This document shows positions 1 to 6,624 of a DNA stretch of 28,872 bases, piece after piece. Where the stretch lies: the NCBI RefSeq assembly GCF_001509475.1, contig NZ_LLZG01000017.1, forward strand, positions 1-28,872. The letters run 5' to 3'. The translations under genes and the position numbers were made by a program. Source of the stretch: Streptomyces regalis. Lineage in GTDB: Bacteria; Actinomycetota; Actinomycetes; Streptomycetales; Streptomycetaceae. How positions within the stretch are numbered: the first letter of the stretch is position 1; the number at the start of each line of letters is the position of its first letter. The notes beneath the pieces are model-generated. The model was not told where the DNA came from. It saw nothing but the letters and a program-made list of their open reading frames with translations, and ran no database searches.

Positions 1-333
1 GCGGGGAGCTGGGCGCGGGGGCCGGAGGGGGGACCGGGCGCGCGCTTGGTGACCGCGGGCTGGGTGGCCAGGCGCTGGATGACCGCGGGCTCGGTGACCG
101 AGAGCTTCGGTGACCAGGCGCTGGATGACCGCGGGCTTGGTGACCGGGCGCTGGATAGCCGGGCGCTGGGTGACCGCGGGCTGGATGACCGCGGGCTTGG
201 TGACCGAGAGCTCGGCGACCGGACGCTGGATGACCACGGACCTGGCGACCGAAAGCTCAGCGACCGGGCGCTCGCCGGCCGAGGTCAGGGGTGCGACGAC
301 ACTGGCGGTGGCCGTGATCGAAACCGGTGTCGC
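1..333 (-). pseudogene. Possible remnant coding tail (pentapeptide repeats) behind an in-frame stop
   Basis: After the TGA at 334-336 the same minus-strand frame stays open through the repeat array, giving about 75 residues of VTxPAVIQR-like sequence with coding-like GC3. I see no convincing start codon or ribosome site for a separate gene. The ATGA overlap at the stop opens a frame that closes after about 22 codons, and a GTG at 237 has no Shine-Dalgarno. The extra base at 108 then shifts the frame, and coding-like composition continues only in the shifted frame. Options are a degraded C-terminal extension of the DivIVA-like protein, a readthrough product, or a decayed neighbour that continues past the left edge. 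Confidence 0.35.
48..273. repeat. Array of fifteen 15-bp tandem repeats
   Basis: Fifteen consecutive units of the plus-strand form GGTGACCGCGGGCTG (variants start GAT or GGC) run without gaps, except for one extra C at 108 between units four and five. Read on the minus strand in the frame of the gene that ends at 334, the units give five-residue repeats such as ERPVA, ELSVT, KPAVI and QRPVT, with almost every third position G or C. The extra base throws the units at 48-107 out of that frame. The strand is unproven, but the third-position pattern favours minus. Confidence 0.85.
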
Positions 334-1221
334 TCATTCCAGGGCGGCCTGGCCCGTCAGCGCCGTCAGGCTGACCCGCATCTGCCCGATGTGCGCGCGC
401 ACCTCATCCCATCTCTCCCCGTGCTCGCGCAGCACCCGTTCCGTCTCCCGGGCGATCGAGTCCGCCCGCCGCCGCGCCTGCGCGTGCAGCTCCGTCGCGC
501 GCGCCGCCGCCTCCTCCTGCAAACGCTGCGTCGAGGCCTGCGCGTCCACCAGCTCCTGCTTCGCATCGGACAACGAGGCCTCGGCCTGCGCGATCCGCTC
601 CTTCTCCGACGCCGCCAGCGCCACCAGCCGTTCCTCGGCCTCCCGCTCGGCCTCGGCCCACCGCTCGGCGTGCTCCTTCTCCTGCTCGGGGAGCATCTCG
701 GCGGTGCGCTCCCGTAGCTCGCGCAACGTGCTGAGGACCTCCCCACGCCCCTCCTTCACGTCGCGCCGGGCGGTGACACGGAGCTCGATCGCCTCGGCAC
801 GCGCCGCGAGCAACCGCTCTTCGGCGCGCTCTTCCGCATCGGCGCGTACGGCATCGGCGTACGCCTGTGCCGCGTCACGCACGCCGTTCGCACGCTTCTG
901 CGCCTCGCCGACCAAGGCCTTGGCCTCCTTGCGCGCACCTTCCCGCAAGGCCTCGGCCTCCTCCTGCACCAGCATGAGGATCCGCCGCGCACGCACCCCG
1001 AGCGTCTCGTATGTCTGCGGGGCGAGCTGCGCCACCTCCTCCTGCAGCTGCTCGACCTCCTCCTCCATCTCCCTGGCGAGCACGGTGAGCCGGGCAGCCC
1101 GTTCCCAGGCGGCGTCGCGGTCGCTGAAGAGGGCGTCGACGTAGGCGTCGACCTGTTCGGGGCGGTAGCCACGCCCTCGTACGACCGCGAAGTCGTAGAG
1201 CGAGACCGGTGCGCTGCTCAT
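334..1221 (-). CDS. DivIVA-domain coiled-coil protein ('cellulose-binding protein' family)
   Basis: A 295-residue cytoplasmic protein. The N-terminus (SLYDFAVVRGRGYRPEQVD) is the DivIVA-type motif of the polar coiled-coil proteins that Streptomyces annotations often call cellulose-binding. The rest is almost wholly charged heptad-rich helix dominated by E, A, R and Q, so it should form an extended coiled coil. Family members act in polar growth or as cytoskeleton-like scaffolds; the role of this one is inferred. I place the start at ATG 1221 (MSSAPVSLYDF) behind GGAGAGGGG, rather than the in-frame ATG seven codons upstream. The upstream DNA is unusually AT-rich (1244-1290), so it probably has its own promoter. 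A five-residue repeat tail follows the stop in the same frame. Confidence 0.8.
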   Translation of the reverse strand: MSSAPVSLYDFAVVRGRGYRPEQVDAYVDALFSDRDAAWERAARLTVLAREMEEEVEQLQEEVAQLAPQTYETLGVRARRILMLVQEEAEALREGARKEAKALVGEAQKRANGVRDAAQAYADAVRADAEERAEERLLAARAEAIELRVTARRDVKEGRGEVLSTLRELRERTAEMLPEQEKEHAERWAEAEREAEERLVALAASEKERIAQAEASLSDAKQELVDAQASTQRLQEEAAARATELHAQARRRADSIARETERVLREHGERWDEVRAHIGQMRVSLTALTGQAALE

Positions 1222-1569
1222 CCTGGAACCCCTCTCCGCCAAAAGGACACGAAAATGATTATTTAGCGCCCATCTTGATGTATCAGGTTGAATCGCTCAT
1301 AACGCGACACTCCGCGTGCAGGGGCACGAGGCAGGCGCAGGGGCATGGCACAGGCGCAGAGACACAGACGAAAAACGCCACGACACACGGGCGCGAAGAC
1401 GCGCGGGCGTAGTGAAGCAAGGGCGCAAAGGCGTGAAGACGCATAGGCGCATACGAAAGGGCCGGCCCCGGTCGCACAACCGAGAGCCGGCCCTTCCCCA
1501 CCCCGCCCGCCGCCGTCAGCGTCAGCGGCAGCGGGGTGATGTCACATCACGACAAGCAGCGGGGCGGCG
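1222..1569. other. Intergenic region, AT-rich promoter side plus imperfect repeats
   Basis: A 348-bp gap between two minus-strand genes. The left part (1244-1290) is the most AT-rich DNA nearby and contains minus-strand TAAATAAT, a plausible -10 region for the DivIVA-like gene, without a clear -35 partner. Two imperfect 19-nt direct repeats beginning GCAGGGGCA lie at 1318-1336 and 1337-1355 (15 of 19 match). The stretch to about 1450 is purine-rich on plus and lower in GC than its surroundings, with many GGCGC and GACAC words. I see no coding frame with Streptomyces-like codon use. A terminator for the minus gene that ends at 1570 lies at 1457-1495. Confidence 0.5.
1457..1495 (-). terminator. 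Rho-independent-type hairpin after the deaminase/SUKH-4 gene
   Basis: AAGGGCCGGC (1457-1466) pairs perfectly with GCCGGCCCTT (1486-1495), and an inner CGGT/ACCG helix extends it. It lies about 75 nt beyond the stop of the minus-strand gene and could also block transcription from the other side. There is no long T-run, which is usual in Streptomyces. Confidence 0.65.
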
Positions 1570-4194
1570 TCACAGCAGCCCGTCCCACATCTGCTCCAGC
1601 AGCACCGACCACCAGCTCTCCGGCGACCCGAGCGCCGCCGGGTCGAGAGCGGCGAGCTGGGCCTGGAAGTCGACGGTCCAGCGGCCCGCCTGCTCCTGGT
1701 TCAGACCGAAGCGCAGCCGCCACATCCGGCCGAGCAGCGCCAGACAGCGCTGGAACTCGGGCAGCCCGGTGTTCACGAACTGCGGCGGCACGGGCACACC
1801 GCCCGGCCCCGCCTCCACAGGCACGGCGACGATGTTCGCCGTCCCGTACTGCACGCACAGCGCCTTGCCGAAGTCGCTGCCCATGACCAGGTACGAGCCC
1901 GCGTCCGACGCCGGCTGCACCCCGCGCTCGGCCGCCAGCTCCGCCAGCGTCGGAACGGGCCGCCCCGGCTGGGCCTGCGCCCAGAAGAACGGACCCATGT
2001 CCATCGGCAGCCCGCCGACCACCAGGCTGTGCGCCACGACCGGCGGCACGCCCTGCCGGGACACGGCGGCCTGCTCGAACCGGAAGATCCCCGGCCCGAA
2101 CACCCCCGCCAGCTCCTGCGCCACACCCTCCGGCGGAATCGGCGGCGCCGCCTGCACCTGCGGAAGCGGCGCGCGAACGGGCGCCGGACGCGCCGGCCCG
2201 TCGGCGACCTGGTGCAACTCGCCCTGATGCGCCAGCAGTTGCTGCATGCCCTGCTGCCGGCTCGCGTGATCCGTGCCGTACGGCGCGATCGACGTGATCC
2301 GCGCCTGCGGCCACTGCTCCCGGATCATCCGCGCACAGTACGCACCCGGCAGCTCACACGACTCCAGCTCCGTGTGCAGCTCCAACACCTGGTCCGACGG
2401 CACGTTCATGGCCCGCAGCTCATGGAAGATCTGCCACTCCGGGTGCGGCGTACCCGGCGCCGAACGCCGGATCAGCTGCTGCTCCGACCCGTCCTGCGCG
2501 CGGTAGCGGAGGACGGCCTGGTAGCCGGGGCCGACGGTCGGCTGGCCGGTGGGCTGCTGGGGGTAGCCGTACGCCGGGGGCCGGCCCGGGCCGGGCTGAG
2601 CCGGGCCGGGCTGCCCCGGGCCGGGCTGACCGGGAGGCGGCGGAACCGCAGCCGGCGGCATGGGCGGCTGGGGGGCACCGGGCGGCACACCAGGAGCGCC
2701 CGGCGCCATACCGGGAGCGCCCGGCGGCTGGGGCGCGCCGGGGGCCTGTGGCGGCGGAGGCACGCCGGGGCCGCCCACCGGGGGCGCGGCCAGCACGGTC
2801 TCCGCGTGGTGAACGGCACCACGCGCACCACCGGCGGAGCCGGCACCCGGTCCACCCGGCACACCCGGGGCGCCGGGAGGCTGCGGGGCACCCGGAGCTC
2901 CAGGTGCGGCCGGGACGCCGGGAGCGCCGGGAGGTTGCGGGGCGCCAGGCATGCCCGGAGCGGCTGGAGGCTGCGGGGGGCCGTCCATCCGACCCGGGTC
3001 GGCCAGCACCGTGGCGGCATGGTGGACACCGCCCGGAGGCGTACCGCCGGGCGTACCGGGCGGGTTGGGGGCGCCAGGCGGATTCGGCGCGCCCGGACCC
3101 TGCGGAGCCCCCGGCCCGGCAGCACCCTCAGGCGCATCGGGCCCGAGCGCCGACACGAGCTGCGTCGGAACATACCCACCCGCCGGCGCACCCGGCGCAC
3201 CCGGAGCGGACGGCGGAGCAGGAGGCATACCCCCCGCGCCCGGCATCCCCGGCGCACCCGGCGGAGGAGGCGGCGTCGCCCCACCCCGCGCACGAGGAGG
3301 CGCCGCCTTGCTGGTCGCGGCATCGGCGATGTCCGCGGCGTTCGGCGCGAGCGGCTGCCCCGGCCCGCCCGGCCCCTGCGGCACACCGGCACCCTGCGGA
3401 TAGCCGTACGAAGGCGCACCCGGCGCAGGCGGAGGCGTCGCCCCCGCAGGCGGCATACCCGGCGGAGGCGTGGCCCCCGGCGGAGGCGTACCCGGCGCGC
3501 TCGATTCGTCGACCGCCGGCTCGACCGCCGTCGCCGGAAGCTGACTCCCGCCCGACAGCAGCGCAGTCCGGGCGTCCGGCGGAGCAGTGTCGTCCCCGCT
3601 CAACGGCGGCGCGAACACCGTCTCCGGCAACGGCACGGAACGGTCCTCACCGGCATCGGCATTGGTGTCCGTCCCGGCCCAGGGAGTCGCCCCGTCAGGC
3701 ACACCGGGCATCCCGGACCCACCGGACGTACCCGCACCCGCAGCGGCACCGGCACCCGCACCACCGTCGGAGTCCGACCCCGAACCCCTGTCCCGCCGAT
3801 CCTCGATGCCCAGCCTGTCCGCCGCCTCCTGCAACCACTCCGGCGGAGTCAACAGGAACGACGTCTGGTTCAGATCCATCCGAGCCGGCGCGGCCGGCGC
3901 CGACTCCGCGACCGTCTCCGCAGCCCGGCCGTACTCCTCCTCGTACCGGCGAATCACCTCACCCACCGGCAACGCCGGCCACAACGTGGCCTCCCCGCTG
4001 TCCCGGGCGATCACCAGCCGCTGCGCACCCCCGCCCGAACGCGGCCCGTCCGCACGGTCCTCGGGCCACACAACAAACCCAAGCTCGAACTCCCGCACCC
4101 GCACCTCACGATGCTGGTACGACGGCACATCCCCGTTGATCCACTCTTCCGCGCGCTCCTGCGCCTGCGCGAACGTCACCATCGCGAAGCTCAC
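1570..4194 (-). CDS. Imm35-like / proline-rich / deaminase-like / SUKH-4 multidomain protein
   Basis: An 874-residue cytoplasmic protein with no signal peptide or membrane segment. Residues 5-90 resemble Imm35/YrhB-type immunity domains (VIARDSGEATLWP, then VGEVIRRYEEEYG). Residues 100-555 are a disordered proline/glycine/alanine linker of GAP/PGAPG runs with TV(F/L)A motifs. Residues 555-665 look like a toxin-type nucleic-acid deaminase: HPEW (H584, E586) fits the HxE catalytic motif, and C613 and C620 in ESCELPGAYC are likely zinc ligands, with wider spacing than the usual PCxxC. Residues 690-874 match SUKH-4, rich in W and F and ending WWSVLLEQMWDGLL. It starts at GTG 4194, overlapping the upstream stop as GTGA, so translation is coupled; ATG five codons in is an alternative. 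Substrate and target are unknown. The deaminase call is less sure than SUKH-4. Confidence 0.75.
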   Translation of the reverse strand: MSFAMVTFAQAQERAEEWINGDVPSYQHREVRVREFELGFVVWPEDRADGPRSGGGAQRLVIARDSGEATLWPALPVGEVIRRYEEEYGRAAETVAESAPAAPARMDLNQTSFLLTPPEWLQEAADRLGIEDRRDRGSGSDSDGGAGAGAAAGAGTSGGSGMPGVPDGATPWAGTDTNADAGEDRSVPLPETVFAPPLSGDDTAPPDARTALLSGGSQLPATAVEPAVDESSAPGTPPPGATPPPGMPPAGATPPPAPGAPSYGYPQGAGVPQGPGGPGQPLAPNAADIADAATSKAAPPRARGGATPPPPPGAPGMPGAGGMPPAPPSAPGAPGAPAGGYVPTQLVSALGPDAPEGAAGPGAPQGPGAPNPPGAPNPPGTPGGTPPGGVHHAATVLADPGRMDGPPQPPAAPGMPGAPQPPGAPGVPAAPGAPGAPQPPGAPGVPGGPGAGSAGGARGAVHHAETVLAAPPVGGPGVPPPPQAPGAPQPPGAPGMAPGAPGVPPGAPQPPMPPAAVPPPPGQPGPGQPGPAQPGPGRPPAYGYPQQPTGQPTVGPGYQAVLRYRAQDGSEQQLIRRSAPGTPHPEWQIFHELRAMNVPSDQVLELHTELESCELPGAYCARMIREQWPQARITSIAPYGTDHASRQQGMQQLLAHQGELHQVADGPARPAPVRAPLPQVQAAPPIPPEGVAQELAGVFGPGIFRFEQAAVSRQGVPPVVAHSLVVGGLPMDMGPFFWAQAQPGRPVPTLAELAAERGVQPASDAGSYLVMGSDFGKALCVQYGTANIVAVPVEAGPGGVPVPPQFVNTGLPEFQRCLALLGRMWRLRFGLNQEQAGRWTVDFQAQLAALDPAALGSPESWWSVLLEQMWDGLL

Positions 4195-5186
4195 TCCCCC
4201 ACAGCCGCGGCAGCCACGGGCACCGCACGCGCGAACCCACCATCCACCATCAGATTCGCCACCGTCTCCAACTCCGGCGGAGAACCCGCCAGTCGGGACA
4301 GAAACGCATCGAAGTCCTCACCGCACGGCACCAACAACCGCTCCACCCGCTCGGCAGGCGCCCACGAAGGGTCCACGTCCCGCGCATCGTCGTACGCGCA
4401 GAACCACACCGAACCGATCCCCTCGCCCTTCACCTTCACGGTCAGCAAACCGCCCTGCACGAACCCGACACCCAGATAGTCCTTGGTCAGATGGTCGCGC
4501 AGGCACTTGTTGACGTAGACCAGGTCATTGACCGCCGCCTCGTCCCGCACCGTGAACAGCGGCTGATCGACCAACAGACCCAACTCCGCATCCAGAGCCG
4601 TCCCCACCGGCGCACAGCCACCCGCCGCCTTCAGAAACGACCGATACGCACCCGGCAGCCGATACCCGAGATCCTCCTCGACCCCGAGCACCTGCTGCTC
4701 CGTCACGGCCACACCCGACTTCGGCAACCCGAAATGCGCCGGCCGCGTCTCCTGCAACGGCCGCGTCCCCCGCTTGTTCTGGTCCACCGTCGACGTGGCA
4801 ATCCCACCGTGATGCCTGAGCAGCGCCTTCACCTCGACCGGAACCAACTCCAGCCGCCGCGAACCCACCACGTGATGCCACGTCCAGCCATGCGGCGTCG
4901 CCACCGCCGGAATCGTGTCCCACAAGTCGTGCCCCGACGCCGCCAACGCCGCGTTCGCCGACACATAGTCCGTCAGCCGCAACTCGTCGACACCGAAACC
5001 CTCCGGCGGCTCCGCGATCTCCGCCGCCGCCCGCGCATACGGCGAGAAGTCGGGGTAACCACGCTCGTCCACCCGTACTCCTCTCGGGTGACGCGACGCC
5101 CGAACCGGATCCGGGAAATGCACGACCTGCCCGGCGTAGGCCGCGTTCGGCGGCGCGGCTTGCTGCCCGAGCCGACCTGTCGTCAT
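4191..5186 (-). CDS. WHH-family nuclease fused to SMI1/KNR4 (SUKH) immunity domain
   Basis: A 331-residue protein, cytoplasmic by sequence. Residues 40-132 carry the HNH/Endo VII-superfamily WHH signature: GYPDF near 43, then GWTWHH (W103, H104, H105), LVP at 114-116 and RHHGG at 124-128. This family includes toxin nucleases that cut nucleic acid. Residues 165-331 are an SMI1/KNR4 (SUKH-type) domain (EEDLGYRLPGAYRSFLKAAG), the fold that normally neutralises such toxins, so effector and immunity appear joined in one chain. Start chosen at ATG 5186 behind AGGGGG with 8-nt spacing; an in-frame start 15 codons upstream has no such site. Its stop overlaps the GTG of the deaminase/SUKH-4 gene. A YwqJ-type deaminase gene lies divergently across about 320 bp. 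The protein might be self-inhibited or have evolved a housekeeping role. Confidence 0.8.
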   Translation of the reverse strand: MTTGRLGQQAAPPNAAYAGQVVHFPDPVRASRHPRGVRVDERGYPDFSPYARAAAEIAEPPEGFGVDELRLTDYVSANAALAASGHDLWDTIPAVATPHGWTWHHVVGSRRLELVPVEVKALLRHHGGIATSTVDQNKRGTRPLQETRPAHFGLPKSGVAVTEQQVLGVEEDLGYRLPGAYRSFLKAAGGCAPVGTALDAELGLLVDQPLFTVRDEAAVNDLVYVNKCLRDHLTKDYLGVGFVQGGLLTVKVKGEGIGSVWFCAYDDARDVDPSWAPAERVERLLVPCGEDFDAFLSRLAGSPPELETVANLMVDGGFARAVPVAAAAVGE

Positions 5187-5503
5187 GGCGGTTGCCCCCT
5201 GCGGCGTTCTGATACGACCCGCCATGACCACCCTCGGTCACAACGCCTCATATCGGCTGTCTCGTCTGCCTCCATGCGTCACCGCACGGAAAGCGGTGCC
5301 GACAGCCTATGCGGTACGACGGCACCGGTCACCGGCACCGGGCACGACCCCCTCCGCTTCCGTGACCAGCCGTCACCCCGCCGTGACAGCCCGCCCAAAC
5401 CCGGGCGTGTCGCACCGCCCCAGCTTCCGCACCCGCCACGCCTTTTGGCACTCTGTGACGTCCGAGAGCATGCCCGGGGGATGCTCGGGAGGGGATGATG
5501 AAC
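5187..5503. promoter_or_regulatory. Divergent intergenic region between the two toxin modules
   Basis: 317 bp separate the WHH-SUKH gene (minus) from the YwqJ-type gene (plus) and should hold both promoters. AT-richer patches lie at 5244-5256 and 5440-5458. I could not settle a -35/-10 pair for either side. No strong palindrome stands out. Confidence 0.4.
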
Positions 5504-6019
5504 ATGAACGTGACGCAGACAGGCCCACACGCAGCGAGTTCCGGCGACCCCCGCATCGGCTGGAGCGCCGCCGAAACACCCCACGCGCCGACCCTCCGTC
5601 ACCGCCGCGACGGCATACTCCCCACCGTCGCCGCCGCCCTCTCCGTCCGCGGCGCCACCCTCACCGGCACCGCCGCCCGCGGCGACCAGCCCCCACCCCT
5701 GCACCACCTCGTCCAGGACTTCCTCGACACCCTCACCAGCTCACAACGCGACCGCTTCACCGGCCGCTGCGCCGAGACCATCCTCATCTCCCGGCACATC
5801 ACCGCCGCCGACGACGCCCGCAGCAAACGCGCCGCCCGCAAACCCATGACCAACGGCGAAGCCCGCAAAGCCCTCAAACAGGCCAAACTCACCGCCCGCC
5901 GCATCCGCGAGGACGGCGACCCCCTCCACGGCAGCTTCGCCACACCCTGCCGCGCCTGCGCCGCCCTCAGCGCCCACTTCGGCGTCCGCATCGTCGACCC
6001 GGCCACCACCGCCAACTGA
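5504..6019 (+). CDS. YwqJ-type nucleic-acid deaminase (predicted toxin domain)
   Basis: A 171-residue protein with the zinc-deaminase signature of the YwqJ toxin family. CAE (C89, A90, E91) in GRCAETILISRHI gives the first zinc ligand and the proton-shuttling glutamate, and PCRAC (C149, C152) gives the other two cysteines. The family is predicted to deaminate bases in nucleic acids; nothing here shows whether DNA, RNA or nucleotides are the target. There is no secretion leader, WXG100-like or RHS region, so this is a free-standing catalytic domain. Start set at ATG 5504 (MNVTQTG), 9 nt after GGGAGGGG; ATGs at 5495 and 5498 sit too close to that site. The SUKH-3 gene follows 58 bp downstream, the expected immunity partner. 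Confidence 0.8.
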   Translation: MNVTQTGPHAASSGDPRIGWSAAETPHAPTLRHRRDGILPTVAAALSVRGATLTGTAARGDQPPPLHHLVQDFLDTLTSSQRDRFTGRCAETILISRHITAADDARSKRAARKPMTNGEARKALKQAKLTARRIREDGDPLHGSFATPCRACAALSAHFGVRIVDPATTAN

Positions 6020-6077
6020 CCCCACCCCACCCCGCACCACGCACACACGCACCACACGGACGACGAACGAAGGGCCG

Positions 6078-6572
6078 ATGCAAGCCGACCGCACCTCAAC
6101 CACCCGATTCCCCGTCCCCGTCGACGCCGCCCTACGCGCCGCCGGCTGGCAACCCGGACGCTGGGACATCAAACAAGCCGAATTCTGGGCGGACACCCTC
6201 CGCGACCACACCTCACCCGCCGGTCACCGCCACGCCGTCTTCCCCGCCGCCGTAGAAGCCTGGGCCGAATTCGGCGGCCTCCACATCACCCCCACCGGCC
6301 CCGGCCGCCAGGTCGCCCCCGCCCACGTCCACTTCGACCCACTCCACGGCCTCCACATGGCCCGCACCCTCGGCGACCTCGGCCGCGCCCTCGACACCGA
6401 GGTCTGCCCCCTCGGCACCGAAACCGACACCCAGGCCATCCTCGCCATCGACACCGAAGGCCGCATCTACGCCCTCGACCACACCGGCGACTGGTACCTC
6501 GGCCCCGACATCGACCAAGCCCTCGCCGGCCTCGTCTCCGGCATAGAACCGGCACGCCTCACAGCGGGCTGA
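6078..6572 (+). CDS. SUKH-3 family immunity protein
   Basis: A 164-residue soluble protein. AAGWQPGRWDI at the start, AVEAWAEFGGLHI near 55-67 and the late GDWYLGPDIDQAL match the SUKH-3 branch of the SMI1/KNR4 superfamily, whose members are predicted to bind and block nuclease or deaminase toxins in the cytoplasm. It follows the YwqJ-type deaminase gene in the same direction with 58 bp between, behind GAAGGG, and the pair probably forms a toxin-immunity operon. Third positions are overwhelmingly C. It is convergent with the sensor kinase gene, 52 bp apart, with only a weak 5-bp hairpin between. Confidence 0.78.
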   Translation: MQADRTSTTRFPVPVDAALRAAGWQPGRWDIKQAEFWADTLRDHTSPAGHRHAVFPAAVEAWAEFGGLHITPTGPGRQVAPAHVHFDPLHGLHMARTLGDLGRALDTEVCPLGTETDTQAILAIDTEGRIYALDHTGDWYLGPDIDQALAGLVSGIEPARLTAG

Positions 6573-6624
6573 CACCCAGCAACGGGAAAGCCGCACGCAG
6601 AGCGGCGAGGAACCGCCCCAGCGA

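Noticed and set aside
48..273. Pentapeptide-repeat protein (GDRGL-type) on the plus strand
   Set aside because: Units do not match the A(D/N)LXX pentapeptide-repeat pattern, the array is frame-broken, and GC3 favours the minus frame.
48..273. CRISPR array
   Set aside because: Units are 15 bp and directly adjacent with no unique spacers; no cas genes nearby.
110..1144. Plus-strand open frame across the repeats and the DivIVA-like gene
   Set aside because: Ser/Arg/Ala-rich shadow of the coiled-coil codons; it crosses the frameshift in the repeat array and has no recognisable fold.
2029..4479. Long plus-strand open frame (816 codons) opposite the deaminase/SUKH-4 and WHH genes
   Set aside because: Arg/His/Pro-rich shadow of the proline/glycine codons on the other strand; no domain, no ribosome site, and the minus frame has real domains.
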